DNA of 5,607 nucleotides from Methylocystaceae bacterium (GCA_003152255.1 PLZT01000514.1:1-5607); one strand, 5' to 3'. Shown: positions 1 to 5,607, counted from the first letter of the stretch. Translations and numbers: made by a program. The notes: a model not told the origin generated them from the letters alone.

Positions 1-1
1 G

Positions 2-352
2 CGCTATCTCGGCGTGCTCGCGCTCTATTGGACCGCCGAGGATCCCGGCCGCGGCTCGCGCGCGGCGGCGGTGCTCACGCTGGGCGGCGCGGTCAACATT
101 CCGATCATCAAGTTCTCGGTCGACTGGTGGAACACGCTGCACCAGCCGGCCTCGGTGTTTCGCGCCGGCGGCTCGACGATTTCGGGTTCGATGCTATGGC
201 CGCTGCTGGTGATGGCGCTCGGCGCTTCGGCCCTGTTTCTGACTCTGCATTTCATGGCGCTGCGCAACGAGATCCTGCGGCGGCGCATCGCGCGGCTGAC
301 TCGGCAAAGCGTTCGCGCGGGAGAAGCCGACGAGCTGGAGGCGGCGGAATGA
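2..352 (+). CDS. ccmC: Heme exporter protein CcmC, 3' part (5' end outside window)
   Basis: CcmC is an inner-membrane protein that presents heme to the periplasmic chaperone CcmE during cytochrome c maturation (System I). Only the last 116 residues are here; the frame is open from base 2 and the start lies upstream of the window. The recognisable signature is VDWWNTLHQPAS, where the His (codon 140-142) falls in the WWNTLHQ motif that carries a heme-handling histidine in the CcmC family. Before it is a hydrophobic segment (LTLGGAVNIPIIKF); after it a last membrane helix (about SGSMLWPLLVMALGASALFL) leads into a basic, then acidic, cytoplasmic tail. The stop TGA (350-352) overlaps the ATG of ccmD at 349, so the two are translationally coupled. 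Family assignment is secure; the missing N-terminal part cannot be assessed. Confidence 0.95.
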   Translation, partial: RYLGVLALYWTAEDPGRGSRAAAVLTLGGAVNIPIIKFSVDWWNTLHQPASVFRAGGSTISGSMLWPLLVMALGASALFLTLHFMALRNEILRRRIARLTRQSVRAGEADELEAAE

Positions 353-501
353 ACGACGACGCGCATTGGTCCTATATTCTGGCCGCTTACGGCGTCACCT
401 TCGCGGTTGTCGGCGCCGTCGTTTGGCGCATCGTCGCCGAACATCGGCGCCTGCTCGCCGAACTGGCGCGATTGCAAGACAACGGCGGAGACGACGTTTG
501 A
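349..501 (+). CDS. ccmD: Heme exporter protein CcmD (small membrane protein, 50 aa)
   Basis: CcmD is a small single-span inner-membrane protein that associates with the CcmABC complex and helps release holo-CcmE. The ORF starts at ATG 349, overlapping the ccmC stop (ATGA), with GGAG at 337-340 and an 8-nt spacer, and gives 50 residues. It has the typical architecture: a short polar N-terminus with HWSYILAAYG, one membrane helix (about residues 7-29), then a charged amphipathic tail rich in Arg, Leu and Glu. The length matches the family (about 40-70 aa). The position between ccmC and ccmG is diagnostic, because CcmD sequences are poorly conserved and are often missed by gene callers. The stop overlaps the start of ccmG. 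I see nothing abnormal in it. Confidence 0.9.
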   Translation: MNDDAHWSYILAAYGVTFAVVGAVVWRIVAEHRRLLAELARLQDNGGDDV

Positions 502-1088
502 GCGAGTCTTTAGAGCCGGGCGCGCCGCGGCAAGGCTCATTGCTGCGATTGCTGCCGCTGGGCGTGTTCATCCTTTTGGCGGGGCTTTTCTTGTTGCGCC
601 TTTTCGCGGGCGACGCGTCGCGTTTGCCCTCCGCGCTGATCGGCCGGCCGGCCCCGCCCTTCGCGCTGCCGGCGGTCGAGGGCATCAACGGCGTCCCCGG
701 ATTCAGCGACGAAAATCTGCGCGAGGGCCATGTCAGCCTGGTCAATGTCTTCGCGTCCTGGTGCGCGCCATGCCATGCCGAGCACGCGACGCTCATCGCG
801 CTGGCGCGCGATCCCGCGCTCAAGGACAAGGGCGTGCGGCTGTACGGACTCTCCTATAAGGACGAACCGGCCAATGCGCGCAAATTCATTGAAGGCGACG
901 GCAATCCCTACGCCGCGATAGGTGCGGATTTCTCCGGCCGCGCGGCGATCGATTTTGGTGTTTACGGCGTGCCCGAGACCTTTGTCGTTAGGGGCGACGG
1001 AACCATCGCCTATAAATTCGTCGGCCCGCTATCGCCGCAAGCCCTGGCTACGACGCTGATTCCGGAAATCGAGAAGGCGATGAAGTGA
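498..1088 (+). CDS. ccmG: CcmG/DsbE, thiol:disulfide interchange protein for cytochrome c maturation
   Basis: CcmG is a membrane-anchored periplasmic thioredoxin that keeps apocytochrome CxxCH cysteines (or CcmH) reduced before heme attachment. I choose TTG at 498: it overlaps the ccmD stop by 4 nt, has GGAG at 487-490 with a 7-nt spacer, and gives 196 aa, the normal family length. Upstream in-frame codons would only read through ccmD. Residues about 15-36 form the membrane anchor. The thioredoxin fold then starts at the IGRPAPPFALP strand (about 48-58). The active site is WCAPC, with C89 and C92 (C89 codon at 762). The cis-proline is P159 in GVPETFVV, and the acidic GVPGF...NLREGHVSLVNVFASWC region is typical of DsbE. 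The TTG start may keep its expression below that of ccmC. The 3' end overlaps the convergent acyltransferase gene by 41 bp, and no terminator is seen. Confidence 0.94.
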   Translation: MSESLEPGAPRQGSLLRLLPLGVFILLAGLFLLRLFAGDASRLPSALIGRPAPPFALPAVEGINGVPGFSDENLREGHVSLVNVFASWCAPCHAEHATLIALARDPALKDKGVRLYGLSYKDEPANARKFIEGDGNPYAAIGADFSGRAAIDFGVYGVPETFVVRGDGTIAYKFVGPLSPQALATTLIPEIEKAMK

Positions 1089-2364
1089 CGCCTTGATCGC
1101 GCGCTCTATCTTCGCCGTTGAATAACGCCCGCTTCCGCAACGCCTTGCGCGCCAGCGGCCAGACGACGCGGCCAATGCGCGCCGGCATTTTCTTCAACAC
1201 CGCCTTGATTCGCTGCCGCGCCGCGCCGCTCCAGACGCGCGCGAAAATCCTTCCGCGCGGCGTAAAGCCCACGACATAATCGGCCACCGGCGCCGCGTCG
1301 TCGGCCCATTCGGACTTATAGGCGTCGTAAGGCGCGAGCATGTCGTATCGTTCGAACCCGCGGTCGGAGCAGCTTTTCATCACATGCTCGGCGAGCAGGA
1401 CCCCGGCGCCCTGCTTGTCGCAATCGGGATCGTGCGCGAGAATGTGCCCAAAGCCGACGCCCTTGCAGGCCAAGGTCACGCCGACCGAAACGGCTTCGCC
1501 ATCGCGGCGGATCGCATCGATCAAGGTCGTCACCTGCTTTGGCGCGCGCGTCGCGAAATCGACGAAAAACGCCAACATCGCGTCGCTTTCGATCGGCCCC
1601 GAATAAAGCCCCCGGCGCAGCAGCCACTCGCGTTTCATCGCAAAGGCGCGCCGCAACAATTCCTGGGCGGAGGCGCTATCCGCTCCGCTCTCGAATGCGA
1701 TGTCGCCGGTCTCCTTCAGTCTACGCAGAAGACGCCGCCGGGAGGATTGCGTTTTGGCCGAGCGGCGGGACAGCGCCGCCGTGAAATCGGCCTTGCCGCC
1801 AAATTGCGCGAAGGGCGCGTGGGTCTGCTCGCAGACCAGAGCCTCTTCGCCCAGCAATGTCGAAACATTGGAGTCGGCTCGGGTCTTGCGCAGAAGCGCC
1901 GCGTCGGCCTTGAGCGCGCGGACCGCCCGCCAACCCGCGGCGAGGCTCGCCCGCGCCGCGGGTCCGGGCTCGATCAGCGCGTCGCCATATTGGCCAACGG
2001 GTCCGCCCATCCACGCCAGCTTTGTGAAGCCCAGAGGGCCCCCGATTTCCACGAGCGGCCAGACCATGACGAGCCGTCCGTCCCGTCGACCGATGACGAT
2101 GCGCAACCGGTCGGTGGCGTCCAAGAAATGATCGGCCCAGCAGGACAGCCATTCGAAGGTCTGGAACAATTGTTCAGGACGGCCGACTCGCTCGAACAGC
2201 GCCGTCCATTCCACTTCGAGAGCGTCGAAACCGGCGCGGGCGCGAATGACCGAAATGTCGCAAGAGCTTTCGGACGCAAGCGCGCGCGAAACAGCCTCGG
2301 GCTCGCCGCTCATTGCGCGCGCGAAGGGCATCCTGGACGCGGAGGCCGCCGCCACGGCGCTCAT
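1048..2364 (-). CDS. GNAT-fold acyltransferase, BioF2-like/CelD family
   Basis: The product (438 aa) resembles the BioF2-like acetyltransferase proteins (Acetyltransf_6 type, often labelled CelD or 'cellulose biosynthesis protein'). These are FemAB-like double-GNAT proteins, often linked to polysaccharide or peptide acylation. Supporting blocks are FQTFEWLSCWADHF at about 67-80, LAWMGGPVGQYGD at about 116-128, the basic helix SAKTQSSRRRLLRRLKE starting near residue 202 that typically precedes the C-terminal GNAT domain, and YDMLAPYDAYKSEWADD at about 340-356. It has no signal peptide or membrane helix, so it is probably cytoplasmic; the last 50 residues are strongly basic. I place the start at ATG 2364 because it forms an ATGA overlap with the small ORF ahead of it. 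A TTG at 2448 would add 28 residues without an SD, and ATGs at 2331 and 2313 also lack an SD. The gene is intact and its substrate is unknown. It is convergent to ccmG and probably unrelated to it functionally. Confidence 0.82.
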   Translation of the reverse strand: MSAVAAASASRMPFARAMSGEPEAVSRALASESSCDISVIRARAGFDALEVEWTALFERVGRPEQLFQTFEWLSCWADHFLDATDRLRIVIGRRDGRLVMVWPLVEIGGPLGFTKLAWMGGPVGQYGDALIEPGPAARASLAAGWRAVRALKADAALLRKTRADSNVSTLLGEEALVCEQTHAPFAQFGGKADFTAALSRRSAKTQSSRRRLLRRLKETGDIAFESGADSASAQELLRRAFAMKREWLLRRGLYSGPIESDAMLAFFVDFATRAPKQVTTLIDAIRRDGEAVSVGVTLACKGVGFGHILAHDPDCDKQGAGVLLAEHVMKSCSDRGFERYDMLAPYDAYKSEWADDAAPVADYVVGFTPRGRIFARVWSGAARQRIKAVLKKMPARIGRVVWPLARKALRKRALFNGEDRARDQGVTSSPSRFPESAS

Positions 2365-2468
2365 GCTTTTGTCAATTCGGCCAATCGCCGAGCGCCAGCG
2401 AGCGGGAAGTTGTAAAAATAAGCGGGCGCCAGCAGCGGATCGGCGCAACTCGATGCGCGATTACTCAT
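2361..2468 (-). CDS. Possible small ORF (35 aa) translationally coupled to the acyltransferase
   Basis: ATG at 2468 is preceded by GGAGG (2476-2480) with a 7-nt spacer, the best Shine-Dalgarno in the window. It opens a 35-codon frame whose TGA (2361-2363) overlaps the acyltransferase ATG as ATGA. The peptide begins MSNRASSCADPLLAPAYF and ends RRLAELTKA. It has no clear membrane helix and I do not recognise it. Codon use is less GC-biased at third positions than in the neighbours, which argues against a long-conserved protein. It may be a leader peptide that loads ribosomes onto the acyltransferase start, which has no SD of its own. Alternatively it could be the remnant of a longer N-terminus. 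The SD and the overlap are seen directly; translation is inferred. Confidence 0.4.
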   Translation of the reverse strand: MSNRASSCADPLLAPAYFYNFPLAGARRLAELTKA

Positions 2469-2619
2469 GAACAGGCCTCCGGCCCGCGCGCGGGCGCGAA
2501 TGATCCGAACAGGCTAGGCGGGAAGGTCTTAATTTCGGGTGAGCGCAATATTCGATAAACAGTTAAGCGCGACGGGTAGCGAACCGGTTGGGCGTCGGCC
2601 AGCGTCTTGGGTATCTTGA
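2469..2619 (-). promoter_or_regulatory. Intergenic leader/promoter region of the acyltransferase unit
   Basis: This 151-bp gap separates the end of the di-heme oxidoreductase from the small ORF and acyltransferase. It contains an AT-richer stretch (about 2529-2575) that stands out from the GC-rich surroundings and is the most likely place for a promoter reading left, but I find no convincing -35/-10 pair. Closer to the small ORF is a perfect 14-nt palindrome, GCCCGCGCGCGGGC (2482-2495), followed directly by the GGAGG ribosome-binding site. No intrinsic terminator with a T tract is visible after the oxidoreductase stop at 2620. Confidence 0.3.
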
Positions 2620-3950
2620 TTAGAGCGAATCGAGGAAGGCGAGCAGCGCCTCACGGTCGCCGGCGCCGAGGGCTCGAAAGGCGTCCGCCCCCGCTTGCGC
2701 CTCGCCGCCATGCCAGAGGATCGCCTCGGGGACGCCGCGCGCGCGGCCGTCGTGCAAAAAATTGGCGGCGTCGCCGAATTTGCCGGCGAGGCCGAGCCCC
2801 CACAATGGCGGCGTGCGCCAGTCGCGTGGCCCCGCGAGAAAATCCGCCCGGCCGTCGGCGAGATCCTCGCCCATGTCGTGCAGCAGCAGATCGGTGTAGG
2901 GATGAATTCGCGCACCCGCGAGCGCGGGCAGCGGAGCGAAGGCGCCGAGCGACAGGGTCTCGCGGTGGCACGCCGCGCAGCCGATCGCCTCGAACAGCGC
3001 CTCGCCCTGCTTTACGCGCGCGTCGTCCATCTCGCGCCGCGTTGGCGGGGGCCAGCGCGCGGATATAGTCCAGCACCTCGGCGAGTTGCGCCTTTGTCAG
3101 TTCCGCTTGGGGGGGGGGCGCCCTTCGCCGCATCAAGGCAGGCGGCCTCTGCTGGCGTGCAGATTTCGCCGGGAAACAGGCTGGAGCTTATGCCGATGTC
3201 CTCGGCGAAGGCGTTGGCGATCTGCTGCGTCAGGCTGGGCTGGTTGCCCTTGAGGCCGAAGCGCCCCAGCTTCATCGCGCCGGATTCGATGTCGAAAACA
3301 TAATTGGCGTTGCCGCCGTTTTTCGTCGCCAGCGCGAGGATTTCCGATTCCGGGACCGCTTCCAACAAGCCGAGCCCGAACACCGGCGGCGCGTTGCGCG
3401 GCGAGGTCGGCGTCTCCGGCTCCAACGGCCCATAAGCGAGGTCTTCCAATGCGATGCGCGGGCGGCGCATCGCGACCGCGGTTCCGTCGGCGAGCTTGCT
3501 CTCGAAAAACTCGTAACGAATGACCGCGCGGCCGTCGCCCGGCACGCCCGGCGCGCCTTCCGGATTTAGCTGCGCGCCGTAGACGGGATGAGGCGCGGGG
3601 CCGCCAAAAGCGTTTCGATCAGCGCCGCGCTTCGAAAGCCGCAACACCATGGCGCGCGCGACGCCGCCTCCATCGCCGGGCGCGGCGCCGCGCCCGTTCT
3701 TGACATGACAGGCCATGCAGGAAAGGCGATTATAGAGCGGCCCCAGCCCCACGACATCGGGATGATCCTGCGACGGGCCGATCACCCAGGCTTGGCGAAA
3801 TAGCCCGCTTCCGGCGTGAAAATTTTTGGTTTGCGCGGCGTCGAGGCCAGGCATCGGCCGGCTGAACGCCTCGCCGTCGAGCTTGGCGTTTTCGAACGGA
3901 GCCGCGGCGGTCAAAACCAGCAACGAAACAAGCGCGAGCGCCCGCTTCAC
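2620..3950 (-). pseudogene. Di-heme c-type oxidoreductase (DUF1111/DHOR family), broken by two frameshifts
   Basis: This would be a periplasmic di-heme protein of the DHOR family ('thiol oxidoreductase', related to di-heme peroxidases), members of which often sit near iron-uptake genes. GTG 3950 overlaps the upstream stop by 4 nt and starts a Sec signal peptide (VKRALALVSLLVLTAAA). Heme site 1 is CMACH, residues 78-82 (Cys codon 3717-3719). Family blocks follow: PHPVYGAQLNPEG, PRNAPPVFGLGLLEAVPE and GRFGLKGNQPSLTQQIANAF. Reading then leaves frame at ten G (3109-3118). The correct continuation, QAELTKAQLAEVLDYIRALAP, lies one frame over. A second shift near five G (3047-3051) leads to the frame with heme site 2, CAACH (2965-2979), then HPYTDLLLHDMGEDLADG, WRTPPLWGLG and ILWHGGEA. 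Removing one G from each run yields an uninterrupted protein of about 442 aa, near family length. Either a young pseudogene or homopolymer sequence errors; the family call is strong. Confidence 0.88.
3109..3118. repeat. Poly-G tract (G10) inside the oxidoreductase gene
   Basis: Ten consecutive G on the plus strand (ten C in the coding sense) encode the proline stretch after CLDAAKGA. With ten the gene runs out of frame into SGTDKGATRR; with nine it reads on as QAELTKAQ, which matches the rest of the family domain. Such tracts are prone to slippage both during replication and in sequencing, so a tract-length variant, a contingency switch or a read error are all possible. It is by far the longest mononucleotide run in the window. 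Confidence 0.9.
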
Positions 3951-5272
3951 GGGGTGATGCCCAGACCCGCGAGCAAGTCTTGCGCTTGCGTTTGCGCCGC
4001 GTCGATTTCGGCGCGCCATTTCTGTATCAAGGCCGGATCAATCGCGTCGCGTTTGGCGAAACGCTCAAGGAAGGTGGGGTCGGAGGCGTCGCGCGCCGAA
4101 ACCGGGACAAGCCCGACGAGGCGACGCGCTTCCTTAAGCGTCGTCAACGCCTCGGCGCCGAGAGGCTTTTTAGCCTCGGCCGCGTGGATCGCCCGCCAAA
4201 GAACAGCGACCTTCGCGTGCCGCTCGTTCAGGATGACTTCGAACAAAGCCACGACGAGGCCGGGCCGCCGGCGTCCGATCTCCGCGTCATAGGCGAAGGA
4301 CGCGCTCCGCGGCAGCGCGAAGGGATCGACGTTGGCCGCCGGCTTGCCTTCATAGGCGTCGGGACGCGCGGGATGGCGCGAACTTTCGGTCTCCATCATC
4401 AGGCGTTGGCCCACCCTCGACAGCGTGAAGTCGACGAAAGCCTTGGCGAGTTCGAATTGCCGCGTCGTCGCCGTGATGGCGACATGGCCGGGTAGAAACG
4501 CGGTGCGCTCGGGATAGACGAAATCGACGGGCAATCCATTCGCTCGCGCTTGCAGCGCCAGGAAGTCGATCGTCAGGCCAAGCGGAGCCTGACCCTCCTT
4601 GACGGCGCTGACAGGTCCGCCGCCCTCGGCGAGAAGTTCGGACCCGCCGCCGATCTCCGACAACAGCGCCCAGCCCTCCTCCCAGCCTTCCGATTGCAGG
4701 ATGACGTCGTAGAGCGCCGGTGAAAACCCGACCTTGCTGGCGAGCGGCATTACGATCTGACCCACTTAGGCGGGCGCAGCGAGGTCGCGCCAGGCGCGCG
4801 GCGCCTCGAGCCTTCGCTCGGCCAGCAGCGCGGGGTTGATCGCGACGCCATAGCCCGCGACGTCGTAGGCCTCGAAGAAGCCGGATGGGTCGGAAAGCTG
4901 CTGCGCGCCAAGCTTGCCAGGCAAAACCGCGCGGTCGACTTCAACCGCGCGCAAGGCTCCGCGATCGCGAAGGATCGGAAAATTGCCTAGCGAAGCAGCC
5001 CAATAAACATCGGCTGCGCCTTGATCGGCGCGCGAAAGCTGCTCCAGCGCGTCGCGCGACTGCTTCCAAACGAATTGCACATGCGCGCCGGCATGCGCCT
5101 TCTCGAACTCTTGCTCGTAGCGAGTCGTCAGTTCCTCGGGGAAACTGGTCACCACTTGCTGGGTCGCCGTTTGCGCCAAGACCGGACGCGCAAGCGCCCC
5201 CGAGGCGGCGAGGGCGCCGACCAATACCGATCTGCGGCTGGGGTTCGCGCGATCCAGTGGCTTTCGAGCCAT
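3947..5272 (-). pseudogene. Fe(III)-type ABC transporter substrate-binding protein, interrupted by an in-frame TAA
   Basis: This is a periplasmic solute-binding protein of the iron(III)/AfuA-like class, which would deliver ligand to an ABC permease. ATG 5272 is chosen over the in-frame TTG at 5311 because GGAG (5280-5283) sits 7 nt upstream and a Tat signal follows at once: NPSRRSVLVGALAASGALA with the RR at residues 13-14, cleavage likely after VLA near 33. Family blocks are VVTSFPEELTTRYEQEFEKA, ADVYWAASLGNFPILRDRG and YDVAGYGVAINPALL, then after the lesion GQIVMPLASKVGFSPALYD, FVYPERTAFLPGHVAI and AKAFVDFTLSRVGQRLM. Codon 169 (4766-4768) is TAA in the same frame. Relatives commonly have an aromatic residue there (PAY-KG/PKW-GQ), so a single change from TAC/TAT is plausible. 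Repaired length is 441 aa, which is normal. A GTG right after the TAA has no SD. No permease or ATPase is in the window; metal specificity is inferred from family only. Confidence 0.85.
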
Positions 5273-5279
5273 TTTACAT

Positions 5280-5283
5280 CTCC
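5280..5283 (-). promoter_or_regulatory. Ribosome-binding site deciding the binding-protein start
   Basis: GGAG on the minus strand, 7 nt before ATG 5272. It supports that ATG rather than the upstream TTG at 5311, which would place the Tat motif too far from the N-terminus and would itself lie within the palindromic operator candidate. Confidence 0.75.
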
Positions 5284-5288
5284 AACGG

Positions 5289-5304
5289 CGGCGACACATC
5301 GCCG
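5289..5304 (-). promoter_or_regulatory. Short GC hairpin just upstream of the ribosome-binding site
   Basis: CGGCGA-TGTG-TCGCCG on the minus strand forms a perfect 6-bp stem with a 4-nt loop. It lies 5 nt upstream of the GGAG and abuts the 17-nt palindrome. There is no following U tract, so it is not an intrinsic terminator. If it is in the transcript it could affect translation initiation or mRNA stability. It could also be a chance GC-rich inverted repeat. Confidence 0.4.
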
Positions 5305-5321
5305 GTCGCAATCATTGCGAC
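5305..5321. promoter_or_regulatory. Perfect 17-nt palindrome, Fur-like iron box candidate
   Basis: GTCGCAATCATTGCGAC is a perfect inverted repeat of 8+1+8. The inner 15 nt (TCGCAAT-N-ATTGCGA) have the 7-1-7 form and the AATNATT centre of Fur-family boxes, though the outer bases differ from the E. coli consensus. It is centred 41 nt upstream of the binding-protein ATG. A weak -10-like TATATC lies just upstream on the minus strand (5325-5330), so a bound repressor would cover the likely transcription start; I find no good -35. The iron-type gene downstream fits Fur control. Another metalloregulator or an unrelated repressor is possible. Confidence 0.55.
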
Positions 5322-5423
5322 GACGATATAATCGAGAGCCCGCTGGAATGCTTCGCTCCTCTCGGATGGGCGCCGGCGGGCTGGCGAAAGCTACAGTCGC
5401 AAGTCGGCGTCACGCCACCAAAA
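5322..5423. other. Intergenic region between lptA and the binding-protein operator
   Basis: About 100 bp without a credible ORF. It includes an 11-nt perfect palindrome, GGCGTCACGCC (5406-5416), just after the lptA stop; its loop would be too small and no U tract follows, so I do not call it a terminator. The left end carries the AT-rich GATATAATCG (5325-5334), the probable promoter core for the leftward unit. Confidence 0.4.
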
Positions 5424-5607
5424 TTATTTGCTTTTCGGCGTCAAGATGCTGTGCACGCGACCCGAATCCTTCCCCGAGCCGCCGTCGGCCATAACCACGG
5501 CCTGACCCGTGGGGATATCGTAGACCAGCCGATTGCCCTTGGTCACGGTGTCGCCTTGGGTCAGAACGACATTGCCGTTTAAATACACCTTGTTCTCGGC
5601 GCGGTCG
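5424..5607 (-). CDS. lptA: LptA/OstA-like LPS transport periplasmic protein, C-terminal end
   Basis: LptA forms the periplasmic bridge that carries lipopolysaccharide from the inner membrane LptBFGC complex to LptD. Only the last 60 codons are in the window; the gene continues beyond the right edge and ends at TAA 5424-5426. The segment NKVYLNGNVVLTQGDTVTKG followed by NRLVYDIPTGQAVV is the typical beta-jellyroll (OstA) repeat: alternating hydrophobic strands with the NG-NV-L-QGD and LVYD-TG patterns. It is followed by a polar Gly/Ser/Lys tail. In many alphaproteobacteria lptB and rpoN follow lptA directly. Here the next gene on this strand is the iron-type binding protein, 151 bp further on, with no clear terminator between them. 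Confidence 0.85.
   Translation of the reverse strand, partial: DRAENKVYLNGNVVLTQGDTVTKGNRLVYDIPTGQAVVMADGGSGKDSGRVHSILTPKSK

Noticed and set aside
1384..2415. Long plus-strand open frame (343 codons) opposite the acyltransferase
   Set aside because: It lies wholly antisense to a gene with recognisable domain blocks, has Arg/Gly/Ala-rich low-information composition and no SD; it is a GC-bias shadow.
2620..3030. C-terminal oxidoreductase segment as an independent mono-heme cytochrome starting at ATG 3030
   Set aside because: No SD precedes this ATG, there is no signal peptide for periplasmic heme attachment, and the segment matches only the C-terminal half of the DHOR family.
2695..3303. Plus-strand open frame of 202 codons opposite the di-heme oxidoreductase
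   Set aside because: Antisense shadow of a region whose minus-strand frames contain two CxxCH sites and family motifs.
3947..4765. Downstream half of the binding protein as a separate gene from GTG 4765
   Set aside because: The GTG directly follows the TAA, lacks an SD and a signal peptide, and is in the same frame as the upstream half.
5327..5332. Perfect TATAAT on the plus strand
   Set aside because: No -35 at suitable distance (5304-5309 is GGTCGC) and no plus-strand gene to the right; it would read antisense into lptA. Its complement is part of the AT-rich leftward promoter region.
5406..5416. GGCGTCACGCC palindrome after the lptA stop as a terminator
   Set aside because: One-base centre leaves no loop, and no T tract follows on the minus strand.
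1..5607. CRISPR array, tRNA/rRNA genes, insertion sequence or transposon ends
   Set aside because: No spaced direct repeats, no cloverleaf-like or rRNA segments, and no transposase or terminal inverted repeats were found on reading either strand.

Overview
The window looks like a chromosomal segment of a GC-rich alphaproteobacterium. The gene order ccmC-ccmD-ccmG, the alphaproteobacterial style of these proteins, and the strong G/C third-position bias all fit. A Hyphomicrobiales member, perhaps a methanotroph-like relative, is a guess and cannot be fixed from this sequence.

Layout. Positions 2-1088 (+) hold the end of a cytochrome c maturation operon: the 3' part of ccmC, a complete small ccmD and a complete ccmG, each overlapping the next by 4 nt. 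Convergent to it, a GNAT-fold acyltransferase of the BioF2-like/CelD type (1048-2364, -) overlaps the ccmG 3' end by 41 bp. In front of the acyltransferase is a 35-codon small ORF (2361-2468, -) with the strongest Shine-Dalgarno in the window and an ATGA overlap with the acyltransferase start. A mostly non-coding gap follows (2469-2619).

The left-pointing region 2620-5272 is a two-gene transcription unit. It encodes a Tat-exported, Fe(III)-type ABC substrate-binding protein (5272-3947), followed with a 4-nt overlap by a periplasmic di-heme c-type oxidoreductase of the DUF1111/DHOR family (3950-2620). As written, both genes are broken. The binding-protein gene has an in-frame TAA at codon 169. 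The oxidoreductase gene has two frameshifts, each explained by one extra G in a plus-strand G run (10 G at 3109-3118, 5 G at 3047-3051). All the conserved blocks of both proteins remain on either side of the lesions, so the decay is recent or some of the lesions are sequence errors.

The leader of this unit (5273-5423) contains a perfect 17-nt palindrome with an AATCATT centre, resembling a Fur-type 7-1-7 iron box. Next come a 6-bp GC hairpin and a clear GGAG ribosome-binding site. At the right edge is the 3' end of lptA (-), the periplasmic LPS transport protein.

How the parts relate: the Ccm genes make the holocytochrome machinery that the CxxCH oxidoreductase would need. The putative iron box and the Fe-type binding protein suggest that the two-gene unit is, or was, an iron-responsive periplasmic module. 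No permease or ATPase gene for the binding protein is in the window, and the pairing of this binding protein with a di-heme oxidoreductase is the most unusual content here.
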